Counted from the stretch's first letter, positions 50,162-59,893 are shown. The stretch: 64,000 nucleotides of DNA from Vreelandella neptunia (GCF_034479615.1 NZ_CP140255.1:4588001-4652000), one strand, 5' to 3'. Program-made: numbers and translations. The notes: generated by a model not told the origin, from the letters alone.

Positions 50162-52966
50162 TTATTTATGCGGGAGCCAAGAGCCTGACATTACGACGGC
50201 AGGTGGTTTGTGCAGAAATTCGTACAGGGCACTTAGGGGCATGGGGCGGGCAAAGTAGTAGCCCTGGAAATAGTCGCAGTGGTGCTGTTGCAGGTAGCCG
50301 AACTGCTCTGCCGTCTCTACACCTTCGACCAGCACTTCGAGCCCCATTTTCCCCGCCATGGCGACCACGCCGTCGATAATCGCGGCATCGTAGCGATCCG
50401 TAATCACATCGCGCACAAAGGAGCGGTCAATCTTGATGCGATTAATCGGCAACCGCTTTAAGTAGCTTAAGCTAGAGAAGCCGGTGCCAAAATCGTCTAG
50501 TGCAATCTGAACTCCCAGCGCTCGCAAGTTCTTTAACGCCTGGATGGCTTGCTCGGCGCTATCCATCAGCACCCCTTCGGTAAGCTCTAACTCTAACAAC
50601 GCTGGCGTTAGGCCGCTGCTCGCCAGTACCTGCTCAATGGAGGCGAGGAACCCGGGGCGTTGAAACTGCATAGGTGAAATATTGACCGCCATAGTAATGT
50701 CGCCCAGCCCAAGTCCATTGAGCTGCTGGGCATCGCGACAGGCGGTAGCTAACACCCACTCGCTAATGGGAATGATCTGACCAGTATCCTCGGCAAGGCT
50801 AATAAAATCAGACGGCGGGATATTGCCTCGCTCAGGGTGCTGCCAGCGGATCAGCGCTTCAACCCCCACCACGCGACCGCTTGGCGCGTGAATTTGTGGC
50901 TGATAATGAAGTTCGAACTGCTGTTGCTCAATGGCTTGCTGTAGCGCACTGCGTAAGCTGACCCGTTCGCTCACCTTGCGATTCAAGTCTTCGGTATACC
51001 AGTGGTAGGTATTACGCCCGCGCCGTTTGGCTTTATACATGGCCAAATCCGCCTGCTGGATAAGCTGGCGGGGGTTTTTCATACTGCCATCATTGATGGC
51101 AATGCCAATACTGGCGGTGATGCGCAGCTCGCTGTCGCGAAACCAGTAGGGCGGCGAAAGCCCCTGGAGAACCCGTTCGACCACTTGTATTACATCGCCC
51201 TGATGGGCTAGATCCGGCAACAACACCACAAACTCATCGCTGCCAAAACGCGCAACGGTGTCCCAGGGGCGCAGTTCATTTTCCAGCCGTTTGGCAACCT
51301 CGACCAGAATAAAGTCGCCCACTTCATGGCCCAAGGTATCGTTGATCGGCTTGAAGTCATCCAAGTCGATAAACAGCACGGCGATATAGCGATGGTAGCG
51401 GCGCGCTACCACGCACCCCTCTTCCAAGCGCTGACCAAGCAACAGCCGATTGGGCAGCCCGGTCAAGGCATCGTGATGGGCGTTATGATCGAGTTGCGCC
51501 TGATATTCGCGCTGTTCAGAAATATCGTTTTGGACACCGATAAAGTGGGTCACCTGACCGTCTTCATCGAGAACGGGCGAAATGTACAGGTCGTTCCAAA
51601 ACACCGTACCGTCACGCCGATAGTTACGAATGACAACGTGCACTTCACGCTGCTCGGCAATTCCTGACTTTAGCTGCTTGATAGTGGCGGGGTCGGTCTC
51701 TTCACCCTGCAGAAAACGACAGTTGCGTCCCAGCGCCTGGCTGCGCGAGTAGCCGGTAATGCGCTCGAAGGCAGCGTTAACGTAGACCATAGGCAGGTCG
51801 CTGCGCTGGGCATCTACAATCACCACCCCGTTGGTACTTGATTCAACGCTACGCTCCAGCAGTTTTAGCTGATGCTCGGTTGCTTTACGCTCGTTGATAT
51901 CACGAAAATAGACCGCCAGACCTTCGGGTGAAGGGTATACGTGCACCTCCAGCCAACTATTTAAGCGCGGATTGAACGCTTCAAAATGTACCGCTTCTTG
52001 TTGGCTCGCGGCACGTTGATACTCTTTCTGAAACCTGCTGCCAACGGCGCCAGGAAACGTCTGCCAAATATGCTGGCCTAGCAGCTCACCTTCGTGGCGC
52101 TTCAAAATACGCTCCGCCTCTCGGTTCACGTAAGTAAAACGCCACTCCGTATCCAGAGTAAAAAAACTGTCTGTAATGCTATCCAGCGTCATGGTTAGCC
52201 GGTGCGCAAGCTGGGTCAGGTTTTCGCGCAACTGCTTTTGCTCGGTAATATCCTGCGACGCCCCCTGCACCTGAATAATGCGGCCCTCGTGATCGCGCAC
52301 CGCCTTACCAATCGCTCGCACCCAGAGGTGCTTACCTTGGCGGGTAATCACCTCATACTCGTCATCAAAGCTAATACCGTACTCACAGCAGGCATTAAAT
52401 GCCGCCATCAGGCGCTCCCGTGACTCCGGCGCATAAAAGGAAAACGCCTCTTCAACGCTGGGTTGAAACCCCGGGGGCATACCGTGAATATGGCTAAGCT
52501 CATCGGACCAGATAGGCTGACCGTCCGCCATGTCGACATACCAGCCGCCAATCAGAGCGGTTTCACCGGCAATTTTGAATAGCCGTTGGTTGCGCAGCAA
52601 CTGCTCATCCGCGGCCTTGCGGCGCGTAATCACCCGGGCAATTACGTAAATCACGCCCTCCCCAAATGAAGCAGTGACTTCTAGCCAGTGCTGCTTGCCG
52701 GTTGCAGAAATAGCGCGCACCTCGAAGGGAAGGATCTTTTCGCCTTGGTGCATGCGCTGTAACGCCCCCTCGATCACGGGATGATCGAGGGGGTCAATGA
52801 CAACACCACAGGCACGCCCAATTAAGTTTTCGGACGAGTACCCCAGCAGCGTCTCGAAGGCGGGATTGACTTGCAGCAGCGTGCCTTCAAAGTCGATACA
52901 GCAGAACAGATCCCGTGAGAGCAGGAAAAACTGGTCAAGCTGGCCGTGGGGTAACACTAAGGACAT
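50162..52966 (-). CDS. PAS-LOV-GGDEF-EAL cyclic-di-GMP signalling protein
   Basis: A 934-residue soluble protein with no TM. Three PAS domains (about 8-115, 125-243, 252-362) precede a LOV domain (368-486) with the flavin-adduct Cys416 in GRNCRFLQG and the flavin-contacting Asn448 (NYRRDG), Asn458 (FWN) and Gln479 (GVQND). A GGDEF domain (490-655) has GSDEF at 575-579, a substitution of the second Gly, and an EAL domain (672-920) has intact EAL (703-705), DDFGTGFSSLSYLK and KIDRSFV. Light-controlled c-di-GMP turnover is the natural inference; the EAL half looks active, the GGDEF half uncertain. The ATG at 52966 was preferred over one 9 codons upstream. Confidence 0.92.
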   Translation of the reverse strand: MSLVLPHGQLDQFFLLSRDLFCCIDFEGTLLQVNPAFETLLGYSSENLIGRACGVVIDPLDHPVIEGALQRMHQGEKILPFEVRAISATGKQHWLEVTASFGEGVIYVIARVITRRKAADEQLLRNQRLFKIAGETALIGGWYVDMADGQPIWSDELSHIHGMPPGFQPSVEEAFSFYAPESRERLMAAFNACCEYGISFDDEYEVITRQGKHLWVRAIGKAVRDHEGRIIQVQGASQDITEQKQLRENLTQLAHRLTMTLDSITDSFFTLDTEWRFTYVNREAERILKRHEGELLGQHIWQTFPGAVGSRFQKEYQRAASQQEAVHFEAFNPRLNSWLEVHVYPSPEGLAVYFRDINERKATEHQLKLLERSVESSTNGVVIVDAQRSDLPMVYVNAAFERITGYSRSQALGRNCRFLQGEETDPATIKQLKSGIAEQREVHVVIRNYRRDGTVFWNDLYISPVLDEDGQVTHFIGVQNDISEQREYQAQLDHNAHHDALTGLPNRLLLGQRLEEGCVVARRYHRYIAVLFIDLDDFKPINDTLGHEVGDFILVEVAKRLENELRPWDTVARFGSDEFVVLLPDLAHQGDVIQVVERVLQGLSPPYWFRDSELRITASIGIAINDGSMKNPRQLIQQADLAMYKAKRRGRNTYHWYTEDLNRKVSERVSLRSALQQAIEQQQFELHYQPQIHAPSGRVVGVEALIRWQHPERGNIPPSDFISLAEDTGQIIPISEWVLATACRDAQQLNGLGLGDITMAVNISPMQFQRPGFLASIEQVLASSGLTPALLELELTEGVLMDSAEQAIQALKNLRALGVQIALDDFGTGFSSLSYLKRLPINRIKIDRSFVRDVITDRYDAAIIDGVVAMAGKMGLEVLVEGVETAEQFGYLQQHHCDYFQGYYFARPMPLSALYEFLHKPPAVVMSGSWLPHK

Positions 52967-53100
52967 AGGATTTCCTAGGAACGGATAAAACACGTTACGA
53001 GAGCATAATTAGTTCCGTTATTTTTACTGTGGCGCTCGGTGCTTTATGATGACACTTATCATAGCTTGACTCGCCGTGTCTGCGGTATAGGGAGAATAAC

Positions 53101-54045
53101 GTGCTATCAATCACCAAACTGCGCATTGCCACGCGTAAAAGCCAACTGGCCATGTGGCAGGCTGAGTACGTTCGCGACCGCCTAATGGCGGCTCACAGCG
53201 GCCTTGAGGTCGAGCTTGTAGCACTGTCTACCAAGGGCGACAAAATTCTCGATACGCCACTTTCAAAAATTGGCGGTAAAGGGCTGTTCGTTAAAGAGTT
53301 GGAAGACGCCATGCTGGATGGCCGTGCCGATATTGCCGTCCACTCGATGAAAGATGTCCCCATGCACTTCCCCGAAGGGCTGGGCCTGTCGGTCATTCTA
53401 GAGGGCGCCGACCCTACCGATGCGTTTGTATCCAACCACTACTCTAGCATTGATGAGCTCCCCGAAGGGGCGCGTATTGGCACCGCCAGCCTACGGCGCG
53501 GTCTTCAGATGCGTGAAGCCCGTCCCGACCTGCAAATTCTTAATCTGCGCGGCAACGTACAAACGCGGCTAGGCAAATTAGACGCGGGCGAATTTGACGC
53601 CATCATCCTGGCGACCTCGGGCCTTAAGCGGTTGGGCTTGGACGATCGGATTGCCCAGGCACTGCCGCCGGAAGTGTGCTTGCCCGCCTGCGGCCAAGGT
53701 GCTCTAGGCATTGAGTGCCGCCTGCATGATCCCGAGCTGATTGCGTTGCTAGCCCCGCTTGACGACGCAGACACCGCAACCCGCGTACGCGCCGAACGGG
53801 CCATGAACACGCGCTTAGAGGGCGGCTGCCAAGTACCCATTGCGGGCCACGCGGTGCTGGATATTGACAATGAAACCCTGTGGCTACGTGGCTTAGTGGG
53901 CAACCCAGAGGGCACCGAAGTGCTGCGCGCTGAAGGTCGCGGCTCGATGCATGAACCGGAAGCGCTGGGCATTCGCATTGCCGAAGAGCTGCTCGACCAG
54001 GGCGCTGGCGATATTCTGGCTGAGGTTTACGGCCGCGCCATATGA
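53101..54045 (+). CDS. hemC: Porphobilinogen deaminase (hydroxymethylbilane synthase)
   Basis: The 314-residue enzyme polymerises four porphobilinogens. The dipyrromethane-attachment Cys lies in LEGGCQVPIAGHA; other motifs are RIATRKSQLAMWQAEYV, VHSMKDVP and GTASLRR. It starts with a GTG (53101) after GGGAG. hemD overlaps by 4 bp. It is divergent from the LOV protein with 134 bp between starts. Confidence 0.96.
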   Translation: MLSITKLRIATRKSQLAMWQAEYVRDRLMAAHSGLEVELVALSTKGDKILDTPLSKIGGKGLFVKELEDAMLDGRADIAVHSMKDVPMHFPEGLGLSVILEGADPTDAFVSNHYSSIDELPEGARIGTASLRRGLQMREARPDLQILNLRGNVQTRLGKLDAGEFDAIILATSGLKRLGLDDRIAQALPPEVCLPACGQGALGIECRLHDPELIALLAPLDDADTATRVRAERAMNTRLEGGCQVPIAGHAVLDIDNETLWLRGLVGNPEGTEVLRAEGRGSMHEPEALGIRIAEELLDQGAGDILAEVYGRAI

Positions 54046-54821
54046 GCCAACCGGTACTGATCTGCCGCCCCGGCGAGCGCGGTGAAGCGTTGGCCGCTGC
54101 TCTGCGCGAGCGAGGCGAGAACGTTGAATCACTCAATGTGATGCAACTCGAAGCCTTACCAGAAACCCCTGAAATGCGGCGTATCTGGCTGGATATTGAT
54201 CAGTACCATAAGATAATAGTCATCAGTCCCTTTGCGGCCACTTGCTTAAGTGAAGCGCTGGATCGCTTCTGGCCGCAGTTGCCTATTGGCATTGACTACT
54301 ACAGCGTTGGCAGCGCCACAGCAGCGACGCTTTATGATCAGTTGGGTGTCCGCGTGCATGTGCCTGATCTGAGTGCCGGCGAAGATACCAGCGAAGCACT
54401 GCTGGCGCTTGCCTCGTTACAGCAGTTAGCGCACCAGCGTATTCTACTGGTGGCGGGTGAAGGTGGCCGCCCGCTGCTCGCTGACACGCTTGCCGAACGG
54501 GGGGCACTGGTAACACGAGCTGCGGTGTATCGACGCAGGTTTCAACCCCTTGCCCCCATGCTACAAACGCGTCTTTCTTCAGGTAATTACCGGGCGTTGA
54601 TCGTCACCAGCAGCGAACTGCTGGAACATCTGGCAAAATGGTGCAATCAGGCGGCCTTGAACCAACCGCTAATCGTTTCCAGTCGCCGTTTGGCTACACT
54701 GGCTGGCATACTGGGTTTTTGTGACCTTAAGGTGGCGTCCGGAGCTACGCCAGCTGCGTTGATAGCGGCGTTGGAGACCTGCGACCCACAGGGTGCCGAT
54801 GTCGATCAAGGAACTTACTAA
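54042..54821 (+). CDS. hemD: Uroporphyrinogen-III synthase
   Basis: The 259-residue enzyme closes and inverts ring D of hydroxymethylbilane. Sequence identity in this family is low; the start QPVLICRPGERGEALAAALRERG, the later YYSVGSATAATL and VTSSELLEHL, and the place between hemC and hemX make the call. ATGA overlap with hemC. Confidence 0.93.
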   Translation: MSQPVLICRPGERGEALAAALRERGENVESLNVMQLEALPETPEMRRIWLDIDQYHKIIVISPFAATCLSEALDRFWPQLPIGIDYYSVGSATAATLYDQLGVRVHVPDLSAGEDTSEALLALASLQQLAHQRILLVAGEGGRPLLADTLAERGALVTRAAVYRRRFQPLAPMLQTRLSSGNYRALIVTSSELLEHLAKWCNQAALNQPLIVSSRRLATLAGILGFCDLKVASGATPAALIAALETCDPQGADVDQGTY

Positions 54822-54834
54822 GGGCTAGCGACAC

Positions 54835-56313
54835 ATGAGCAAACAAGTAAACGATCAGGACGATGTACAACCGACGTCCTCCGATGCCTCTCAAGGCGTC
54901 CCTAAAACGACCGACAAAGCAGCTTCCACGACCGACGCGACTGAGCCCAGCACGCCGAACACACCGCCGAGCTCTACAACACCTGCTCAGAGTGGTGCTA
55001 AAAATAGTCGGTCGCGGCGGCGTGGAAAGGGCTCGTCCACTGCGAGTTCAACCGCTGCTAGCAGCGCGGCAAAACCGGCAGATACCTCGACGTCCAGCAG
55101 CACAGGCTCATCGTCACCGAGTGCCGCTCAGCCAGGCTCTTCCTCCTCAAGTGGGTCGACCTCTAGTTCGCCATCTTCAAGCGCCGGCTCGTCAAAGCCG
55201 ACCAGCGACAAGTCATCGGCGGGCACCACGCCGCCCACCGGCCACAAAGGCAGCAGTAGCGGCCAGAGCGGCGGTGGCGGTAAAAGTGGCGGCCTGGCAA
55301 TTGCCCTGGTGATTATTCTGGCGATTGCCCTAGCGTTCGTCGCTTGGCAAGGTTGGCAACGCCTGGATAATCAGCAGCAGCGCCTCGACGAACTGGCGCA
55401 ACAGGCTGAAGGTAGCGCCTCACAGCAGGCGGTTAGCGACCTTGAATCACGCCTGGATAGCGGCGAAGCCGAGCGCGATGAAGCGTTGCAGAGCACTCTG
55501 GGCGACCTGCGTGATGAATTTGAAAGCTACCGCAGCGACGTTGATGAGACCCTAGGCCAAGTGCTGGATCAGCTCTCTCAGGAGCAGGACACCGACGAGC
55601 GCGAGTGGCTGCATGCCGAAGCTGCCTACCTGCTACGCCTGGCCAATCAGCGCTTGCAACTGGAAGGCGACGTTGACGGCGCGGCCGCACTGCTGCGTAC
55701 CGCCGATGCGCGCCTAGTTGATGCTGATAACCCAGCGTTGACGCCCGTACGCGAAGCCATTGCCAATGAGCTAGCCGCGCTGGACGCCGTGCCCCAGGTT
55801 GACCGTACCGGCCTCTACCTAGCGCTCAATGCCCAGCAGGAACGTATCTCCTCTCTGCGACTCTCTCAAGAAATTGAGGAGCAAGCGGTAACCTCCAGCA
55901 TCGAACAGCCGCCGACCGGCACTTTCCAGCGCCAGCTGGCGCGCTTCGGTGAAGAGCTTAAAGACCTGGTGGTGGTTCGCCATCACAATGAAGCGCTGGA
56001 AGCGCTGATTACTCCGGAGCAAGAGTCTTACCTGCGCCAAAGCCTGCGCTTAGTGCTGGAGCAGACACAGCTGGCCCTGCTCAACGAAGAGAAAGAGCTT
56101 TATGACGCGAGTATCGACAAAGCGCTGCAACTGCTGAACGACTACTACGACACCACTCGCGAAGAGACCCAAAGCGTTATTGCGCGCCTTCAAGAGCTCA
56201 AGGAAGCCGAGGTAAAACCCGAGCTGCCCGATATCAGCGCTTCACAGCAGGAACTTGCACGCTTTATCGACAACCGCTATGAGACGCGTGGCCAAAGCGG
56301 AGGTGATTCATGA
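54835..56313 (+). CDS. hemX: HemX membrane protein
   Basis: A 492-residue protein. Residues 1-150 are low-complexity (Ser/Thr/Pro/Gly) and probably disordered, followed by a single TM (LAIALVIILAIALAFVAWQGW) and a long coiled-coil periplasmic part. Many databases label it a uroporphyrinogen-III methyltransferase, but no methyltransferase motif is present. It lies between hemD and hemY as in other gammaproteobacteria; a scaffolding role in haem synthesis is suggested but not established. Confidence 0.9.
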   Translation: MSKQVNDQDDVQPTSSDASQGVPKTTDKAASTTDATEPSTPNTPPSSTTPAQSGAKNSRSRRRGKGSSTASSTAASSAAKPADTSTSSSTGSSSPSAAQPGSSSSSGSTSSSPSSSAGSSKPTSDKSSAGTTPPTGHKGSSSGQSGGGGKSGGLAIALVIILAIALAFVAWQGWQRLDNQQQRLDELAQQAEGSASQQAVSDLESRLDSGEAERDEALQSTLGDLRDEFESYRSDVDETLGQVLDQLSQEQDTDEREWLHAEAAYLLRLANQRLQLEGDVDGAAALLRTADARLVDADNPALTPVREAIANELAALDAVPQVDRTGLYLALNAQQERISSLRLSQEIEEQAVTSSIEQPPTGTFQRQLARFGEELKDLVVVRHHNEALEALITPEQESYLRQSLRLVLEQTQLALLNEEKELYDASIDKALQLLNDYYDTTREETQSVIARLQELKEAEVKPELPDISASQQELARFIDNRYETRGQSGGDS

Positions 56314-57587
56314 GAAAGCTTGTTCTCCTCATTGTCGCAGGCCTCGCCGTCGGGGCCCTGTTCGGGCATCTGATGATGTCGGTGCCCGGCTACTGGCTGA
56401 TCCGCGTGGGCGACTCCTCCATCCAGACATCGTTTTGGTTTGGTCTGGTACTGCTGTTTGCCGCCTTTATCGTCCTACACTTCGTGCTGCGTTTGCTCAG
56501 CGGTATTATTCGCCCCATGGGACGTTTTCGTAGCTGGAACAGCCGCGCCCGTAACCGTCGCGCCATGCAGCGCACCGTGCGTGGTCTGGTAGCACTGACC
56601 GAAGGGCGCTGGAAAAAGGCCGAAAAAACCCTGGTTAATGCCGCCGATGACTCCAGCACACCGCTGGTCAACTACCTATCCGCAGCGCTGGCGGCCCATT
56701 ACCAGGGCCACCACGTGAAATCCCAGGAGCACCTGAATCAGGCACAGCTAACCACCGACGGCGCCGATACCGCCGTTGGCCTGATGCAAGCGCAAATGAT
56801 GATTGAGCGTCAGCAGCCCGAAGAAGCGCTGGCGATTCTGAATCGCCTGGATAAGAAGCTCTCCAACCACCCGCAGGTGCTCAAACTACTCAAGCAGGTG
56901 CACTTAAGCGTCAACGATTGGGAAGGCTTAAGGCGTTTGATTCCACGCTTGGCGGCGCAGAAGCTCATTACCCAGCAAGAGCGTGAACAGCTTGAGTTTA
57001 AAGCCTATCGCGAACTTATCGTGTTTGAAGCGCAAAACCCCACCAACATTGAGCGGGTGCGTGGCCTTTGGGCCGATATGCCCGACTACCTGCGCGGCAA
57101 CACCGAACTGATCGTGCTATACAGCGAAGCGCTGATTCAAGCCAACGAAGAGCCAATTGCCGAGCGCTTGCTCAACCATTCGCTGGATCACCACTGGGAC
57201 GCGCGGCTGGTGAAACGCTACGGCCTGCTAAACGTAGATGCGGCACGCCAACTTGCTAAAGCCGAGAAGTGGCTGCAGGAACGCCCCAACGACCCAGAGC
57301 TGCTGCTCGCTTGTGGTCGCCTCTCGCTGCGTATCGGCCAATGGCAGAAAGCACTCGAGTACTTTGAAGCCAGCCAGCGTCAGCGCCCCAATGGCGAAGT
57401 CTGCGCTGAGCTAGCGCGCCTCTATGCAAGCCTGGGCGAGCATAACAAGAGTCAGCTCTACTACCGCCACAGTGTTGAGATGTTGGCCAAATCGCTGCCA
57501 TCGCTGCCGCAACCCAGCGATGCTAACGACAGCAAAAAGCCCGACAGTAAGCAAAAAGAGAGCAAAACCATTAAAAAAAGCGCGTAG
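56310..57587 (+). CDS. hemY: HemY TPR membrane protein
   Basis: A 425-residue protein with two N-terminal TMs (LLIVAGLAVGALFGHLMM, FWFGLVLLFAAFIVLHFVL) and a HemY_N domain, then TPR-like repeats to about residue 395 and a charged Lys/Ser tail. It is the usual last gene of the hemCDXY cluster and overlaps hemX by 4 bp. It is unrelated to the oxygen-dependent protoporphyrinogen oxidase of the same name in Bacillus. Confidence 0.92.
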   Translation: MRKLVLLIVAGLAVGALFGHLMMSVPGYWLIRVGDSSIQTSFWFGLVLLFAAFIVLHFVLRLLSGIIRPMGRFRSWNSRARNRRAMQRTVRGLVALTEGRWKKAEKTLVNAADDSSTPLVNYLSAALAAHYQGHHVKSQEHLNQAQLTTDGADTAVGLMQAQMMIERQQPEEALAILNRLDKKLSNHPQVLKLLKQVHLSVNDWEGLRRLIPRLAAQKLITQQEREQLEFKAYRELIVFEAQNPTNIERVRGLWADMPDYLRGNTELIVLYSEALIQANEEPIAERLLNHSLDHHWDARLVKRYGLLNVDAARQLAKAEKWLQERPNDPELLLACGRLSLRIGQWQKALEYFEASQRQRPNGEVCAELARLYASLGEHNKSQLYYRHSVEMLAKSLPSLPQPSDANDSKKPDSKQKESKTIKKSA

Positions 57588-57610
57588 TGGCGCTTCTGCT
57601 ATAACGCTCA

Positions 57611-57636
57611 AGGGCGCCTTCATAGGCGCCCTTTTT
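57611..57636 (+). terminator. Terminator of the hemCDXY operon
   Basis: AGGGCGCC (57611-57618) and GGCGCCCT (57625-57632) form an 8-bp stem with a TTCATA loop followed by TTTT. It lies 24 bp after the hemY stop. Confidence 0.85.
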
Positions 57637-57641
57637 AGTGG

Positions 57642-58169
57642 CTAAGGTTTGGCAGGTGGCATTGGTGGTGGCGCAGGTGCTGCTTCAACCGGCGCTTCAG
57701 CCTCCACTGGCTGAGAAAGCGTTGCTGTGCAGTGGCCACAGCGGGTGGCTTTGATTGGCACCACCATCAAACAGTAAGGGCAAGGCTGCTCGGTAGGACT
57801 TGCAGGTGCCACCGCCTCTTCGCGCTTTAACCGGTTGATGGTACGTACCAATAGAAAGACCACAAAGGCGACAATCGTAAAGCTCACCACCGCATTAATA
57901 AACAGCCCAAGGTTTAGCGTTACCGCCCCGGCGGCCTGGGCATCCGCCAGCGTCGCATAAGGGCCACCCACCACCCCTTGGCGTAACACCACAAACAGAT
58001 TGGAAAAGTCGACCCCGCCCACCAGCAAGCCAATCAGCGGATTCATCACATCCGCCACCAGGCTTTGCACAATCAGCGTAAACGCCCCGCCGATAATGAT
58101 CCCCACCGCCATATCGACGACGTTGCCTTTTACCGCGAACTCTCGAAATTCCTGGAAAAATTTTGCCAT
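57642..58169 (-). CDS. mscL: Large-conductance mechanosensitive channel with C-terminal zinc-ribbon-like tail
   Basis: A 175-residue channel that opens under hypo-osmotic stress. The MscL core is clear: FFQEFREFAVKGNVVDMAVGIIIGGAFTLIVQSL (TM1) and AVVSFTIVAFVVFLLVRTINRLKR (TM2). The tail carries CPYCLMVVPIKATRCGHCTATL, a pair of CxxC motifs spaced like a zinc ribbon, and ends in an Ala/Pro-rich stretch. E. coli MscL is about 136 residues and lacks this. I chose the ATG at 58169. It suits a halophile facing dilution shocks. Confidence 0.94.
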   Translation of the reverse strand: MAKFFQEFREFAVKGNVVDMAVGIIIGGAFTLIVQSLVADVMNPLIGLLVGGVDFSNLFVVLRQGVVGGPYATLADAQAAGAVTLNLGLFINAVVSFTIVAFVVFLLVRTINRLKREEAVAPASPTEQPCPYCLMVVPIKATRCGHCTATLSQPVEAEAPVEAAPAPPPMPPAKP

Positions 58170-58320
58170 TTTCAAACGTCCTAACGTTTCGTTTTTAGCC
58201 AATACCCTGAGTTATAGCGTCTTGCTAAAAGCATGGGCTAGGGTGTGTTAGGCGACAAGTAAATTTCTGCAGATTGAAAACTGTATCGGGAGAGGTGCGG
58301 GCAGATATCGCCGCTGCTTT

Positions 58321-58764
58321 TTATTGGCTCACCGTAATCACAGGACACTTGGCTGAATGGCTCACTTTGTGCGATACACTGCCAATCACCACACCAGCCA
58401 AGTCGCTTAGTCCCCGGCTGCCCATCACAATGGCATCGACATTATTGGCATTGGCGGCCTCTATAATGGCGCGGGCTGGGTCACCTTCCGTCAGCAACTC
58501 TTCAATGTGCTTAGCGCCCTCTGCCTGCGCGGAGCTCACCGCCTGGGCCAATAGCTGTTCACCCACCTTCTCGCGTTCAGCAAGCGTAGTGCCAGCATCA
58601 ATCGCACCAATGCCCCATACCAGTGTGGTCGCATAGGTAAGCGTTTCAGGTACATGTAGTAAGTAGAGCGTGGAGCCTTCTCTATCCAGCAGCTTGCAAG
58701 CTACTTTCAAAGCTTGTTTAGCGCTCTCAGAGCCGTCGACAGGAACTAAAATACGCGCATACAT
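58321..58764 (-). CDS. Universal stress protein
   Basis: A 147-residue single-domain UspA protein: MYARILVPVDGSESAKQALKVACKLL at the start and the ATP-binding loop VMGSRGLSDLAGVVIGSVSHKV, ending CPVITVSQ. It is one of four USPs in this window. An AGGAGG ribosome site lies upstream. It is a single gene, co-directional with mscL downstream but separated from it. Confidence 0.92.
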   Translation of the reverse strand: MYARILVPVDGSESAKQALKVACKLLDREGSTLYLLHVPETLTYATTLVWGIGAIDAGTTLAEREKVGEQLLAQAVSSAQAEGAKHIEELLTEGDPARAIIEAANANNVDAIVMGSRGLSDLAGVVIGSVSHKVSHSAKCPVITVSQ

Positions 58765-58972
58765 GGCAGGCCTACCTCCTTTTATTCTAGCGTTCTTTAC
58801 TAAAGTCGTAGTCGATATTTCGCTTTTAAACGTTTAAATGCTGGTAGCGTTATGGCGCTTGGTTAGGCTGGTTTTTAAGTTGCCTCAATACGTGAAAAGC
58901 ATCGCCAGCATGCTAACAAGCGAATGACAAAGCCAATATTGTTTAAGTAGCCGCTCATACCTTGGAGGTATC

Positions 58973-59875
58973 ATGGAACTACGCCACCTGAGGTACTTCT
59001 GCGTTGTCGCTGAAGAGCTTAACTTTACCTGTGCGGCTGAACGGTTGCATATGTCTCAACCGCCTCTTTCCCGCCAAATCAAACAATTAGAACAAGAGGT
59101 AGGAGCTGAACTGTTTGAACGAAGCTCAAGAGGATTGCGTTTGACGCCGCCAGGTGTCTTTTTTCAGCAGCACGCTCTGCAGATTTTAGAGAAAGTGGAA
59201 GTCACCATCGACGCCACTCGACACATGGCGCGTAGCAAGCGGGCACTATTCGGCATTGGCTTTGTACCGTCCGTTTTTTACGGGCAACTCCCAATGCTCG
59301 TGCGTGATTTGCGCCGCATGGATAATGTCGAGCTCTCCTTGGCAGAGCTTACGACAGTACAACAAATTCAGGCGCTCAAAGCGGGTCGCATCGACATGGG
59401 CTTCGGGCGTTTACGTATTGATGACCCCGACGTCGAGCAGGAGATTCTCTTCGACGAGCCATTAATTGCAGCTCTATCTAGCGGTCACCCGCTAGAGGGC
59501 ACAACCCCTAGCTGCGAAGAGCTGGCTCGCTACCCTCTAATCCTTTTTCCCGCAAAACCACGTCCTAGCCTTGCCGATATGGTATTGGGAATTTTCCGCC
59601 GTCAAGGATTAAAGGTCGAAGTTGTGCAGGAAGCCAACGAGGTTCAAACGGTACTTAGCCTTGTCGCTTCCGGCATTGGCATTACGCTGGTTCCAGAGCA
59701 GGTAAAGCGTGTCCAACGCGATGGTATTTGCTATGTACCATTGGCCGATAAATCAATTACATCTCCCGTTATCTGCAGCCGTCGGCGGGGCGAAAAACCC
59801 TCCCCGCTTATGCAGGAAGCCAATGCTATTTTAGAAGTACTCGTTGAAAATCGCCGCTCTGGGCGCTACCCATAA
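58973..59875 (+). CDS. LysR-family transcriptional regulator
   Basis: A 300-residue regulator: an N-terminal helix-turn-helix (MELRHLRYFCVVAEELNFTCAAERLHMSQPPLSRQIKQLEQEVGAELFERSSRGLRLT) and a periplasmic-binding-like effector domain. The opening is typical of the CatR/BenM-type group of aromatic-degradation regulators. Its closest neighbours, across a convergent USP, are a BenE transporter and an ABC system for hydrophobic substrates. The effector is unknown. Confidence 0.93.
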   Translation: MELRHLRYFCVVAEELNFTCAAERLHMSQPPLSRQIKQLEQEVGAELFERSSRGLRLTPPGVFFQQHALQILEKVEVTIDATRHMARSKRALFGIGFVPSVFYGQLPMLVRDLRRMDNVELSLAELTTVQQIQALKAGRIDMGFGRLRIDDPDVEQEILFDEPLIAALSSGHPLEGTTPSCEELARYPLILFPAKPRPSLADMVLGIFRRQGLKVEVVQEANEVQTVLSLVASGIGITLVPEQVKRVQRDGICYVPLADKSITSPVICSRRRGEKPSPLMQEANAILEVLVENRRSGRYP

Positions 59876-59893
59876 TGGCAGCAAGCCAGTGAT

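Noticed and set aside
54835..56313. HemX as a uroporphyrinogen-III C-methyltransferase
   Set aside because: No SAM-binding or CobA motifs; the chain is low-complexity, one TM and coiled coil.
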